A stretch of DNA of 64,000 nt from Streptomyces sp. 35G-GA-8 (GCF_023534745.1 NZ_JAMHJQ010000015.1:88564-152563); one strand, 5' to 3'. Shown: positions 1 through 7,854, numbered from the stretch's first letter. Made by a program: numbers and translations. Notes: generated from the letters alone by a model not told the origin.

Positions 1-804
1 GGTGCGGGTCATCGCGAACGGGATGAGCAGGATCAGGAAGATCTCGAAGAGGTTCGAGACCGGGTTGGGGTTCTCGAAGGGGTGGGCGGAGTTGGCGTTG
101 AAGTAACCGCCACCGTTGGTGCCCAGCTCCTTGATGACCTCCTGGGAGGCGACGGCGCCGCCGTTCCACTGCTGCGAGCCGCCCATGAACTGGCCGACCT
201 CGTGGATGCCCGCGAAGTTCTGGATGGCGCCGCAGGCGACCAGGACGATCGCGCCGATGACGGCGATCGGCAGCAGGATCCGGACGGTGCCGCGCACCAG
301 GTCCGACCAGAAGTTGCCCAGCTCACCGGTGCGGGAGCGGGCGAAACCGCGCACCAGCGCCACCGCGACGGCCATGCCGACGGCAGCCGACAGGAAGTTC
401 TGCACCGCCAGTCCGCCGGTCTGTACGACATGGCCCATGGCCTGTTCGCCGTAGTACGACTGCCAGTTGGTGTTGGAGACGAAGGACGCGGCGGTGTTGA
501 ACGCCTGGTCGGGGTCGATCGACGCGAAGCCGAGCGAGCCCGGCAGACCGCCCTGGACCCGCTGGAGCAGATACAGAAACAGGACACTGACCGCGGAGAA
601 GGCGAGGACGCCGCGCAGATAGGCGGGCCAGCGCATCTCGGTGGCGGGATTGGCGCCGATGGCGCGGTAGATCCACTTCTCGGCCCGCAGATGCCTGGGC
701 GAGGAGTAGACACGGGCCATGTAGTCACCGAGCGGGCGGTACGCCAGAGCGAGCGCGACCATCAGGGCGAGCAGCTGGAGCACACCGGCGAGGACGGGGC
801 TCAT
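1..804 (-). CDS. kdpA: Potassium-transporting ATPase subunit KdpA (partial, C-terminus outside window)
   Basis: KdpA is the potassium-translocating membrane subunit of the KdpFABC high-affinity uptake ATPase. The first 268 codons are present and the gene runs off the left edge. The N-terminus opens with a hydrophobic helix ([20 protein letters not shown]) followed by the family stretch [14 protein letters not shown]. Further on the selectivity-filter-like TNWQSYYGE and the [19 protein letters not shown] segment are typical of KdpA. The ATG at 802-804 lies three bases downstream of the kdpF stop codon, so the genes are cotranscribed. kdpB and kdpC are expected beyond the left edge. The family assignment is firm; regulation cannot be read from the sequence. 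Confidence 0.95.
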   Translation of the reverse strand, partial: MSPVLAGVLQLLALMVALALAYRPLGDYMARVYSSPRHLRAEKWIYRAIGANPATEMRWPAYLRGVLAFSAVSVLFLYLLQRVQGGLPGSLGFASIDPDQAFNTAASFVSNTNWQSYYGEQAMGHVVQTGGLAVQNFLSAAVGMAVAVALVRGFARSRTGELGNFWSDLVRGTVRILLPIAVIGAIVLVACGAIQNFAGIHEVGQFMGGSQQWNGGAVASQEVIKELGTNGGGYFNANSAHPFENPNPVSNLFEIFLILLIPFAMTRT

Positions 805-807
805 CAC

Positions 808-897
808 TCAGAACCTCTCCGGGAAGAGGAGGGCGAGGACGAGATAGCCCAGCAGGGCGACGGCCACGACCAGGCCGACGATGTTCTCCGCGGTCAT
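808..897 (-). CDS. kdpF: KdpF small subunit of the potassium ATPase
   Basis: A 29-residue protein forming a single membrane helix (ENIVGLVVAVALLGYLVLAL followed by LFPERF). KdpF stabilises the KdpABC complex in the membrane. Size, the single helix, the C-terminal FPERF and the position immediately upstream of kdpA all fit the family. Its ATG overlaps the stop codon of the preceding 27-codon ORF (CTATGA), which suggests translational coupling. Confidence 0.9.
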   Translation of the reverse strand: MTAENIVGLVVAVALLGYLVLALLFPERF

Positions 898-977
898 AGC
901 TTCGTCACCCCCTTGGCGACGAGGGCCACCAGCGCGAAGACCGCGATCGTGGTGACGACGAAGGCCAGGTCGGCCAT
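894..977 (-). CDS. Predicted 27-residue membrane protein, first gene of the kdp operon
   Basis: A 27-codon ORF reading MADLAFVVTTIAVFALVALV then AKGVTKL. It would form one transmembrane helix with a basic C-terminus. It starts with ATG at 975-977 and ends in a TGA that overlaps the kdpF ATG by four bases. The tight coupling and hydrophobic composition argue that it is real. It resembles a second KdpF-like peptide, but the function is unknown. It could alternatively be a leader peptide that couples translation of kdpF. Confidence 0.7.
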   Translation of the reverse strand: MADLAFVVTTIAVFALVALVAKGVTKL

Positions 978-1139
978 CGGGTGCTCCTGAATGAGTGCGG
1001 AAGATCTGACCCCCTGAGGAAACCCGCTGATCCGGCACGCTCCGCGTCCGTTGACGGGTCTCATACGGATGAGGGCCCCCGCTTGACGAACTTCCTACGG
1101 TCATGGCCGTGACCTGTGAAAAGGCTGGTGGAAACAACA

Positions 1140-1172
1140 GTGGGCCGCACCCCATGCAGGGGTGCGGCCCAC
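1140..1172 (-). terminator. Strong hairpin terminator after the DUF3710 gene
   Basis: Perfect 14-bp inverted repeat (arms 1140-1153 and 1159-1172, arm GTGGGCCGCACCCC) around the loop ATGCA. It begins 18 bases past the DUF3710 stop codon. There is no long T-run, which is common for Streptomyces terminators. It also insulates the kdp operon from upstream transcription. Confidence 0.8.
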
Positions 1173-1190
1173 GCTATTTCCGATCAGGTG

Positions 1191-1973
1191 TCAGCGCACT
1201 TCGGTGATCTCCGGACCACGCTGGAGCTGTCCCATACCGCCGGAGAAGCGGGATCCCTCCTGCTCCTCCTGCTGGACGCCCTCGGCGACCATCTGCGCGT
1301 CGTCCGGCAGCTTGAGGACGATGGGGTCGCGGGGCGCCATCGGACCCTCGCCGCGCACGACGACGGTGTCCCGGAAGATCTGCTCAAGCAGCCCGGCGGC
1401 CTCGGGCTGTACCGCGCCCTGCCCGGAGATCACACCGCGCAGGAACCAGCGCGGTCCGTCGATCCCGATGAAGCGCACGAGCTGTACGCCTCCGGTGCCG
1501 TCCGGCAGCTGTACGGGGACCTGGGCGCGCAGCTCCCAGCCCAGCGGACCCTCGACCTCGTCGATGATGCCGCCCTGCTGGGTGATGCCGGAGGCGATCT
1601 CCTCGCGGACCTCGCCCCAGATACCTTCCTTCTTGGGCGCCGCGAAGGCCTGGAGCTGTACGGCGCTGTCGCGCACGACGACGGTGGCGGCGACGATCGC
1701 GTCACCGGCGACCTCTACCCGAAGCTCCATGCCGTCGACCGCGGGGACGTAGACGCCCCCCAGATCCACCCGGCCCTCTTCGGGCTTGGAGACCTCGGAG
1801 ATGTCCCAGGGACCGTCGGGCCTGGGCGCTGGCGGAAGGTTCGCCCGGCGGGGTGCGTCCGCCGTCTCGCTGTCATCGGCGTCCGTGCCGGCGCCGTCGG
1901 TGAACTGCCCGGCCTCGCCCGCTGCGTCCGCCGTGCCCTCTGCGGAACCACTCTTCTTGCGACGTCCGAACAC
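1191..1973 (-). CDS. DUF3710 domain protein
   Basis: A 260-residue actinobacterial protein of unknown function. It has an acidic, low-complexity N-terminal tail (about residues 1-60, beginning with FGRRKKSG) and a folded domain with the conserved stretches GPWDISE, RVDLGGVYVP, LQAFAAPKKEGIWGEVREEI, VRFIGIDGPRWFLRGVISG and the C-terminal VVRGEGPMAPRDPI. The GTG start at 1971-1973 is chosen because GGAAGGA lies seven bases upstream; a longer frame exists but lacks such a site. The start codon is one base from the dut stop codon, so it is cotranscribed with dut and the thioesterase gene. The family is conserved next to dut in Streptomyces; the function is unknown. Confidence 0.85.
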   Translation of the reverse strand: MFGRRKKSGSAEGTADAAGEAGQFTDGAGTDADDSETADAPRRANLPPAPRPDGPWDISEVSKPEEGRVDLGGVYVPAVDGMELRVEVAGDAIVAATVVVRDSAVQLQAFAAPKKEGIWGEVREEIASGITQQGGIIDEVEGPLGWELRAQVPVQLPDGTGGVQLVRFIGIDGPRWFLRGVISGQGAVQPEAAGLLEQIFRDTVVVRGEGPMAPRDPIVLKLPDDAQMVAEGVQQEEQEGSRFSGGMGQLQRGPEITEVR

Positions 1974-1974
1974 G

Positions 1975-2499
1975 TCACTGTCCTTCCCGGTCGGATACGA
2001 CCGAAGCGTATCGATTCCCACCCTGTACCCCGCCCACAGCGGAATGACCACCGGTGGAGCCGAAGCCCCCCTCGGCCCGCGCGGAGCCGGGAAGTTCCGC
2101 CACCTCGTGGAAGCGCACCTTCTCGACCCGCTGGACGATCAGTTGGGCAATCCGGTCGAACCGCTCGAACCGAACGCTCTCGCGCGGGTCCAGATTGACC
2201 ACGATCACCTTGATCTCTCCACGGTACCCGGCATCCACCGTCCCGGGGGCATTCACCAGAGCGACACCGCAACGGGCGGCGAGCCCGGAGCGGGGGTGCA
2301 CGAAGGCCGCGTAGCCGTCGGGCAGGGCGATGGCCACCCCCGTCGGCAGGACCGTCCGCTCACCGGGGGCGAGCTCGGCGGCCTCGGTGGTGACCAGATC
2401 GACTCCCGCGTCGCCCGGGTGCGCATACGCCGGAAGCGGAGCCTCCGGATCGACGCGGCGGATCAGCACGTCAAGGGGGCCGGCGGGGGCAGGGCTCAT
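1975..2499 (-). CDS. dut: Deoxyuridine 5'-triphosphate nucleotidohydrolase (dUTPase)
   Basis: Hydrolyses dUTP to dUMP and pyrophosphate, keeping uracil out of DNA and feeding thymidylate synthesis. All five trimeric-dUTPase motifs are present in order: PGDAGVDL, HPRSGLAARCG, GTVDAGYRGEI, RIAQLIV and the flexible C-terminal AEGGFGSTGG. At 174 residues it is slightly longer than usual because of a C-terminal tail after motif 5. The ATG overlaps the stop codon of the upstream thioesterase gene (ATGA), indicating coupling. Confidence 0.97.
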   Translation of the reverse strand: MSPAPAGPLDVLIRRVDPEAPLPAYAHPGDAGVDLVTTEAAELAPGERTVLPTGVAIALPDGYAAFVHPRSGLAARCGVALVNAPGTVDAGYRGEIKVIVVNLDPRESVRFERFDRIAQLIVQRVEKVRFHEVAELPGSARAEGGFGSTGGHSAVGGVQGGNRYASVVSDREGQ

Positions 2500-3116
2500 G
2501 GGTTCACCTCGAAGGCGCGGGCGCGCTTGATCTGGTCGGGATCGGCCATGGCCGCCCGGATCTCCTCCTGGCGGCCGTTGTCGATGAAATGGTCGATCTT
2601 GACCTCGATGAAAAGGGCGTCGGCACGGACGGCGACGGGCCCCTCGGGGCCGCCGAGCCTGCCGGTGGCGGTGCAGTAGATCTTCCGCCCGTGGACGGCC
2701 GTGGTCTCGGCCTCCAGATACAGCGACGTACCCACCGGTACGGGCCGCAGGAACTCGGTCTGGAGCCGGCCGGTCACGGCGACCACGCGCAGCAGCCAGT
2801 TCAGCGAGCCGAGCGTCTCGTCCAGCGCGGTGGCCAGCACACCGCCGTGCGCGAGCCCCGGGGCGCCCTGGTGGGCGGGCTTGACCGTGAACTCGGCGAT
2901 GACGCGGACGCCCTCACCGGCACGCGCCAGCAGCTGAAGTCCGTGGGGCTGTGCCTCGCCGCAACCGAAACAGTGTTCGTAGTGCGCCCCCAGCGGCTCA
3001 CCGGGAGCGGGGGCGTCGGGGTGCCGTACCGGCGGTACGGCATCGGCCGGCGGTGTCAGGGGCCCCGGCCCCGCGGGGGATCCGGGGGGCGTTCCCCGGG
3101 ATGGCACGTTACTCAC
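2496..3116 (-). CDS. PaaI-family hotdog-fold thioesterase
   Basis: Hotdog-fold protein related to PaaI acyl-CoA thioesterases. It has an N-terminal Pro-rich stretch, then HCFGCGEAQPHGLQL (a CxxC pair typical of this subgroup) and the catalytic-type APGLAHGGVLATALDETLG segment. Substrate is unknown. Start choice is uncertain: GTG codons at 3114-3116 and 3105-3107 are both possible and neither has a good ribosome-binding site. The end overlaps the dut start by four bases. The promoter must lie in the roughly 60 bases shared with the divergent DUF3093 gene. Confidence 0.8.
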   Translation of the reverse strand: MSNVPSRGTPPGSPAGPGPLTPPADAVPPVRHPDAPAPGEPLGAHYEHCFGCGEAQPHGLQLLARAGEGVRVIAEFTVKPAHQGAPGLAHGGVLATALDETLGSLNWLLRVVAVTGRLQTEFLRPVPVGTSLYLEAETTAVHGRKIYCTATGRLGGPEGPVAVRADALFIEVKIDHFIDNGRQEEIRAAMADPDQIKRARAFEVNP

Positions 3117-3174
3117 AGGCGCAGACCTTACCCGCGCGGTCGCCCGGGAACCGCACCGTGCCAAGCTTGGCTCC

Positions 3175-3633
3175 ATGGAGCCTTCCGCCGCGCGCTACGA
3201 CGAACGCCTGACCGCCCCCCCGTCCTGGTGGGGGATCACCGCCCTGATCGCCGTCGCGGGCGGTCTGATCACGCTGCCGATGGGGGTGCTGCCGATGCTC
3301 GGCGGGGTGATCGGCGCGGGCGCGCTGGCGGCGGCGGGGGTGAGTTCGTACGGCTCGGCGCGGATCCGGGTGGTGGCGGACTCGCTGGTCGCCGGCACGG
3401 CGAGGATCCCGGTCGCGGCGCTCGGCGACGCGCAGGTGCTGGACGCCGAGGAGGCGCGGGCCTGGCGGCTGCACAAGGCCGACCCGCGCGCCTTCATGCT
3501 GCTGCGCAGTTATGTGCCCACGGCGCTGCGTGTGGAGATCACGGACCCGGAGGACCCGACGCCGTACGTCTATGTGTCGACGCGGGACCCGAAGGCGCTG
3601 GCGGCGGCGTTGAAGGCGGTACGGACCGTCTGA
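3175..3633 (+). CDS. DUF3093 membrane protein
   Basis: A 152-residue protein with two N-terminal membrane helices (about residues 18-60, including WWGITALIAVAGG and GGVIGAGALAAAG), followed by a cytoplasmic domain containing RIRVVADSLVAGTARIP and the conserved WRLHKADPRAFMLLRSYV. This matches the actinobacterial DUF3093 family, usually found beside dut. It is transcribed divergently from the thioesterase-dut-DUF3710 operon. No function is established. Confidence 0.85.
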   Translation: MEPSAARYDERLTAPPSWWGITALIAVAGGLITLPMGVLPMLGGVIGAGALAAAGVSSYGSARIRVVADSLVAGTARIPVAALGDAQVLDAEEARAWRLHKADPRAFMLLRSYVPTALRVEITDPEDPTPYVYVSTRDPKALAAALKAVRTV

Positions 3634-3659
3634 GAGCCCGCTGGGGGCCGGAAGAGCCC

Positions 3660-4574
3660 TTAGCGGTCCAGTTCCTTCGGCAGCTCGACGGGAAGCTCCA
3701 CGGGCCGCTCCAGCGGGGGCAGCGCGGGCAGCGTGTCCCAGGGGATCCGGCGGGCCCGCAGGTCCTTGCGGATGCGCTCGGCGACCTTCTTGGTGTCGCG
3801 CCGGTTCATCATCGCGCCGACGGCCGCTCCGATCATGAACGGAACGAGATTCGGCAAGCTGCGGACCGTGCGCTTCATGATCTGCTGCCGCAGCTCGCGC
3901 TTCATCCGGCCGCTCAGCGCGCCGTTGAAGGTCGACGGTCTGGTGATGTCGACCCCGCGCTCCTCCGTCCAGGACGTCAGATAGGCGGCGCTGCGCTCTC
4001 TGAGCGTGCCGGGCGGGCGCAGTCCGTAGACCTCGTGCAGCTCCGCGATGAGCTTCAGCTCGATCGCGGCGACGGCGGTGATCTCGGCTGCCAGCTCGGC
4101 CGGCATCGCGGGCGGTACGGGCAGCATCGCGGCCGCGCCGATACCCGCGCCGACCGTGGAGGTGCTGTTCGCGGCGCCCGCGACCAGCTTGTCCGCCAGC
4201 TCCTCCGGGCCCAGGCCCGGGAACTGCCGGCGGAGGGTGGCGAGATCGCGGACCGGGACCCGAGGAGCGTTCTCGATGATCCGGTCGGCGAGATGGGCCA
4301 GCGCCGCCTTGGCGCTGTCGCCGCCCCTTCGTACACCCCGTTTGACGGTGTCCAGGCGCCGGCCCCTGGTCTTGGGGCCGCCGTGGTCTTCCCGGTCCGC
4401 TTCGAGCGAGGCCGGCAGGCCTCGCTCGTCGTCACCCGCGCCGGAACGGAGCGAGAGGGCGGAGTGCTCGGCAGCGGGCTGAACGCCTTCTGCCGGGCCT
4501 GTGCCGCCCTCGTACACCTCAGGTGAACCCTTACGCCGGAAGCGCCGTTTCCGGAACGGTGTGTCGCCTGCCAC
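3660..4574 (-). CDS. Conserved hypothetical protein with hydrophobic segments
   Basis: A 304-residue protein starting at GTG. The basic N-terminus (FRKRRFRRK) and an acidic linker precede a helical region with a Gly/Ala-rich hydrophobic stretch (STSTVGAGIGAAAMLPVPPA, about residue 140) and a second one (LVPFMIGAAVGAMMN, about residue 245). The C-terminus is Pro/Glu-rich (PPLERPVELPVELPKELDR). It resembles uncharacterised Streptomyces proteins with EcsC-like features; I do not recognise a function. It starts 13 bases after the DUF4193 stop codon, so the two are probably cotranscribed. Confidence 0.7.
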   Translation of the reverse strand: MAGDTPFRKRRFRRKGSPEVYEGGTGPAEGVQPAAEHSALSLRSGAGDDERGLPASLEADREDHGGPKTRGRRLDTVKRGVRRGGDSAKAALAHLADRIIENAPRVPVRDLATLRRQFPGLGPEELADKLVAGAANSTSTVGAGIGAAAMLPVPPAMPAELAAEITAVAAIELKLIAELHEVYGLRPPGTLRERSAAYLTSWTEERGVDITRPSTFNGALSGRMKRELRQQIMKRTVRSLPNLVPFMIGAAVGAMMNRRDTKKVAERIRKDLRARRIPWDTLPALPPLERPVELPVELPKELDR

Positions 4575-4587
4575 GGCCGGCCTGACC

Positions 4588-4884
4588 TCAGTCGCAGTCG
4601 CGGCAGATGGGCTGACCGTTCTTCTCCCTGGCGAGCTGGGAGCGGTGGTGCACCAGGAAGCAGCTCATGCAGGTGAACTCATCCGCCTGCCTGGGCAGCA
4701 CCCGGACGGACAGCTCCTCGTTGGAGAGATCCGCGCCGGGCAGTTCCAGGCCCTCGGCCTGCTCGAACTCGTCGACGTCGACCGCTGACGTGGACTTGTC
4801 GTTCCGACGGGCCTTCAGCTCTTCAAGGCTGTCCTGATCGACGTCGTCATCGGTCTTGCGTGGGGTGTCGTAATCCGTTGCCAT
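4588..4884 (-). CDS. DUF4193 zinc-ribbon protein
   Basis: A 98-residue actinobacterial protein. The N-terminal half is acidic (TDDDVDQDSLEELKARRND) and the C-terminal half carries a four-cysteine zinc ribbon (CMSCFLVHHRSQL and CRDCD). The architecture resembles small DksA/RbpA-like regulators, but a role in transcription is inference only. The ATG at 4882-4884 has a good upstream GGGGGAGAG. It is separated from cutS by about 400 bases and so has its own promoter. Confidence 0.85.
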   Translation of the reverse strand: MATDYDTPRKTDDDVDQDSLEELKARRNDKSTSAVDVDEFEQAEGLELPGADLSNEELSVRVLPRQADEFTCMSCFLVHHRSQLAREKNGQPICRDCD

Positions 4885-5286
4885 GTCGCTCTCCCCCTCT
4901 GGGTGTCTGTGGTGTCTCAGCGCGGGTAACGCGTGAGAGGCCGGACTTGTGCCCGACCTGAGGCGGAGATTTTGCCTCACATCAAGGTCTGTTACTCAAT
5001 CGACACCCAACCGGACTCACGTGGAGTGATCGGCTTCGGGTGCGAAGGGGACCGTACACGGTCCCAATGTCGTACTTCACGGGCGCCACCCCGTGTACTT
5101 CCCGTGATCCCGACCCCTGGAAACCCGGACTTTACCGGCTTTCCATTGAAGGCTTGATCACGCAGAGTGGATGGGCGGGAATTCGACCCTGTGATCGATC
5201 ACACATGGGTCCGCCGAGAACTGACGCCGAGAATTCCGCGCAAAGCGAACAAAGCAATCTTCTGCCCGAACACTCCGCGCAGTCTC
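4885..5286. other. Intergenic region between cutS and the DUF4193 gene
   Basis: 402 bases with no convincing gene on either strand. It contains a small hairpin (GGGACCG 5048-5054 pairing with CGGTCCC 5059-5065), a perfect 14-bp palindrome TGTGATCGATCACA at 5190-5203, and the presumed promoter of the DUF4193 gene. GC content is visibly lower than in the flanking genes. Confidence 0.7.
5190..5203. promoter_or_regulatory. Perfect palindrome TGTGATCGATCACA, candidate regulator site
   Basis: A 14-bp perfect palindrome of the form TGTG-N6-CACA, which resembles CRP-family operators. It lies about 85 bases beyond the cutS stop codon and about 300 bases upstream of the DUF4193 start. A second palindrome of the same form sits upstream of cutR at 7405-7418. 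The cognate protein is unknown. Confidence 0.4.
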
Positions 5287-6534
5287 TCAGACCGGGAGAG
5301 TGACACGCATCACGAGCCCACCGCCTTCGCGAGGTTCGGCGTGAATTCGTCCGCCATGAGCGCGCGCGACGGATCTCGCGATCGAAAGACCGAGGCCAAC
5401 GCCCTTGTCGCTGCCGGTGCGCTCCGTCCGCAGCCGCCGGAATGGTTCGAAGAGATTATCGATCTCGTACGCGGGAACCACGGGACCGGTGTTCGATACC
5501 ACCAGGACCGCCTGGCCCTGCTCGACCCCGGTGGTGACCTCCACCCAGCCGTCCTGCGGGATGTTGTACCGGACGGCGTTCTGCACCAGATTCAGCGCGA
5601 TCCTTTCGAGCAGCACACCGTTGCCCTGCACGACGGCGGGTACACGCTCGCCACGGATCTCCACCCCCTTCGTCTCCGCCTCGGAGAGCGTCTGATCCAC
5701 CGCACGGGTCGCGACCTCACCAAGATCGACCGGTTTTCGCTCCACGATCTCGTTGTCGCTGCGGGCGAGCAGCAACAGCCCCTCCACCAGCTGCTCGCTG
5801 CGCTCGTTGGTGGCCAGCAGGGTTCTGCCGAGCTGCTGGAGCTCCACGGGCGCCCCCGGATCGGAGAGATGGACCTCCAGCAGGGTGCGGTTGATCGCGA
5901 GCGGTGTGCGCAGCTCGTGCGAGGCGTTCGCGACGAACCGCTGCTGCGCGCTGAACGCCCGCTCCAGCCGGTCCAGCATCTCGTCGAAGGTGTCGGCCAG
6001 CTCCTTGAGCTCGTCGTCGGGACCGTCCAGCTCGATGCGCCGGGACAGGTCGGAGCCGACCACGCGACGCGCGGTACGGGTGATCCTGCCCAGCGGCGAG
6101 AGGACCCGGCCGGCCATCGCGTATCCGAAGGCGAACGCGATGACGCTGAGGCCGACCAGCGCGAAGAGCGAGCGGCTGAGCAGATCGTCCAGCGCCTGCT
6201 GGCGCTGGTGGTTGACGCAGCTGTTCATCGCCGCGTTGAACTCCTCCGGGGGCGCCTGGTCCGGGAAGTTGCAGACGTCGCTGCTCACCTTGCCCGACAC
6301 GATCTTGAACGGCAGCTCGCTGCCCACATGCAGGGCCTGTGCGGCCAGCAGATAGATGATCGAGAGCAGCAGGATGCCGGCGATCAGGAACATTCCGCCG
6401 TAGAGCAGCGTGAGCCGTATCCGGATGGTCGGGCGCACCCAGGGCAGGGACTGCTCCGGGCGTCTGGGGTCCCAGGTCGGTTTCGGGGGCGCCGGGGGCG
6501 GCGCGGAGGGCGCGGGTGTGCTCGTCACGGACAT
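5287..6534 (-). CDS. cutS: Two-component sensor histidine kinase CutS
   Basis: A membrane sensor kinase that phosphorylates CutR. From memory, CutRS of Streptomyces controls antibiotic production and the response to secretion stress. 415 residues: Pro-rich cytoplasmic start, first membrane helix about 40-66, extracytoplasmic loop about 67-120 containing just two cysteines (Cys88 and Cys106), second helix about 122-141, HAMP about 142-195, phosphoacceptor His206 in ASHELRTPL, then a HATPase domain with NLVQNAVRYN and GVGLGLSIARSVARAHGG. The ATG overlaps the cutR stop codon by one base (TGATG), indicating coupled translation. The identification rests on the highly characteristic CutR partner and on length. 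Confidence 0.92.
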   Translation of the reverse strand: MSVTSTPAPSAPPPAPPKPTWDPRRPEQSLPWVRPTIRIRLTLLYGGMFLIAGILLLSIIYLLAAQALHVGSELPFKIVSGKVSSDVCNFPDQAPPEEFNAAMNSCVNHQRQQALDDLLSRSLFALVGLSVIAFAFGYAMAGRVLSPLGRITRTARRVVGSDLSRRIELDGPDDELKELADTFDEMLDRLERAFSAQQRFVANASHELRTPLAINRTLLEVHLSDPGAPVELQQLGRTLLATNERSEQLVEGLLLLARSDNEIVERKPVDLGEVATRAVDQTLSEAETKGVEIRGERVPAVVQGNGVLLERIALNLVQNAVRYNIPQDGWVEVTTGVEQGQAVLVVSNTGPVVPAYEIDNLFEPFRRLRTERTGSDKGVGLGLSIARSVARAHGGRIHAEPREGGGLVMRVTLPV

Positions 6535-7187
6535 CAGATCCGGTAACCGGAGCCGGGCACCGTGACGATCACGGGCGGCTCACCGAGCTTGCGGCGCAGC
6601 GTCATGACGGTCACGCGCACGACATTGGTGAACGGGTCGGTGTTCTCGTCCCACGCCTTCTCCAGCAGCTGTTCGGCCGAGACGACCGCGCCCTCGCTGC
6701 GCATGAGGACTTCGAGCACCGCGAATTCCTTGGGGGCGAGCTGGATCTCCCTGCCGTCGCGGAAGACCTCGCGGCGGTTGGGGTCGAGCTTGATCCCGGA
6801 GCGCTCCAGCACGGGCGGCAGCGGTACGGTCGTACGGCGGCCGAGGGCCCGTACCCGCGCGGTCAGCTCGCTGAACGCGAAGGGCTTGGGCAGATAGTCG
6901 TCCGCGCCCAGCTCCAGCCCCTCGACCCGGTCGCTGACATCGCCCGAGGCCGTGAGCATGAGGACGCGGGTGGGCATCCCCAGCTCGACGATCTTGCGGC
7001 ACACGTCGTCGCCGTGGACGACCGGCAGGTCGCGGTCGAGCACCACCACGTCGTAGTCGTTCACCCCGATGCGCTCCAGGGCCGCCGCTCCGTCGTACAC
7101 GACGTCGACGGCCATGGCCTCCCGGCGCAGTCCGGTGGCCACCGCATCGGCGAGCAGTTGCTCGTCCTCGACGACGAGTACGCGCAC
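6534..7187 (-). CDS. cutR: Response regulator CutR (OmpR/PhoB family)
   Basis: 217 residues: receiver domain (MRVLVVEDEQLLADAVATGL, phosphoacceptor Asp51 in VVVLDRDLP, LMLTASG, PKPFAF) followed by a winged-helix DNA-binding domain (LAPKEFAVLEVLMRSEG ending in TVPGSGYRI). It reads almost exactly like the CutR I remember from S. lividans and S. coelicolor. The GTG start at 7185-7187 follows AGGAAGGA by eight bases; the longer upstream frame lacks support. It is cotranscribed with cutS. Confidence 0.95.
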   Translation of the reverse strand: MRVLVVEDEQLLADAVATGLRREAMAVDVVYDGAAALERIGVNDYDVVVLDRDLPVVHGDDVCRKIVELGMPTRVLMLTASGDVSDRVEGLELGADDYLPKPFAFSELTARVRALGRRTTVPLPPVLERSGIKLDPNRREVFRDGREIQLAPKEFAVLEVLMRSEGAVVSAEQLLEKAWDENTDPFTNVVRVTVMTLRRKLGEPPVIVTVPGSGYRI

Positions 7188-7404
7188 GTCGCTGTTCCTT
7201 CCTCTGGGCCCGTCACCCGTGATCAGGGCAGGTTGTATCACTGGCTGTGCGGGCCCATCCTGCCTTTAACGGCCATAAACCGGCGGTAAGACGATGCCGG
7301 ATGACCTGGCACATCCGGGAATGGACGGGATTCGTTGATGCGTTGAGGTTTCTCGGCGGCGGACCGTGGGGAAGACGATTTCACACCCGAGATCACGCCC
7401 TGTT

Positions 7405-7418
7405 TGTGGCATGCCACA
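7405..7418. promoter_or_regulatory. Perfect palindrome TGTGGCATGCCACA, candidate regulator site
   Basis: A perfect 14-bp palindrome of the form TGTG-N6-CACA, about 218 bases upstream of cutR and 120 bases upstream of the small ORF. It has the same outer half-sites as the palindrome beyond the 3' end of cutS. The binding protein is unknown. Confidence 0.4.
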
Positions 7419-7462
7419 CCCTTATCTGTCATCCAGAGGCAGTGGGTGCGTGATCTTCCCGC

Positions 7463-7519
7463 CGTCGGCACACCCCCGTGCCACCGACCACGACGTCGGC
7501 ACACCCCCGTGCCACTGAC
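7463..7519. repeat. Direct repeat, two copies, 31-bp period
   Basis: Copies at 7463-7488 and 7494-7519 match at 25 of 26 positions (core CGTCGGCACACCCCCGTGCC). It lies just upstream of the 60-residue ORF. It could be a recent slip duplication or a pair of protein-binding sites. Confidence 0.8.
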
Positions 7520-7537
7520 CCACGACGAGGGGGCGCA

Positions 7538-7720
7538 ATGGACGCGTTCACCGCCGGGCTTCTGCAGCGTATAAGGGCCACGGAAACGGATCTCACCCAT
7601 GCCCGTGAAACGGGCGACGACTTCCTCGCGGATGTCGAACAGGAAGAGCTGGACGACCTTCGCCGGCTTGCCGCCGAGCACGGCGTGGATGTGGAGGTCG
7701 GCGCCCCCAGTGGCGTCTGA
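7538..7720 (+). CDS. Conserved small hypothetical protein
   Basis: A 60-residue acidic, predominantly helical protein (MDAFTAGLLQRIRATETDL continuing to EELDDLRRLAAEHGVDVEV). The ATG at 7538-7540 is preceded by GAGGGGGCG. Similar short acidic proteins occur in other Streptomyces as far as I recall, but no domain or function is known. A strong terminator follows at 7814-7854, which supports an independent transcript. Confidence 0.65.
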   Translation: MDAFTAGLLQRIRATETDLTHARETGDDFLADVEQEELDDLRRLAAEHGVDVEVGAPSGV

Positions 7721-7813
7721 CCTGCACCGCGGTCACACAGACACCGGTCGTACAGCCATAGCCGTACAGACATACAGATTCACGACACTTACAGAGCCGT
7801 AGATACCTACAGA

Positions 7814-7854
7814 GAAGGGCCCCGGCGCCGAGGGGAACGGTGCCGGGGCCCTTC
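7814..7854. terminator. Hairpin terminator between convergent genes
   Basis: Perfect 13-bp stem (arms 7814-7826 GAAGGGCCCCGGC and 7842-7854). It lies between the small plus-strand gene and the minus-strand inositol phosphatase gene, so it can serve both directions. Confidence 0.8.

Larger units (their letters stand above)
7188..7537. other. Divergent intergenic region upstream of cutR
   Basis: 350 bases between cutR (minus) and the small plus-strand ORF. No gene was recognised. It holds a perfect 14-bp palindrome (7405-7418) and a 26-bp near-perfect direct repeat with 31-bp period (7463-7488 and 7494-7519). The promoters of both flanking genes must lie here. Confidence 0.7.

Noticed and set aside
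2589-4526. 645-codon open frame on the plus strand opposite the thioesterase and hypothetical genes
   Set aside because: Arg/Gly-rich composition with no domain and full overlap with well-supported genes on both strands; it is a shadow frame caused by high GC.
5048-5065. Hairpin downstream of cutS as its terminator
   Set aside because: The 7-bp stem is weak and more than 200 bases past the cutS stop codon; I do not assign it a role.
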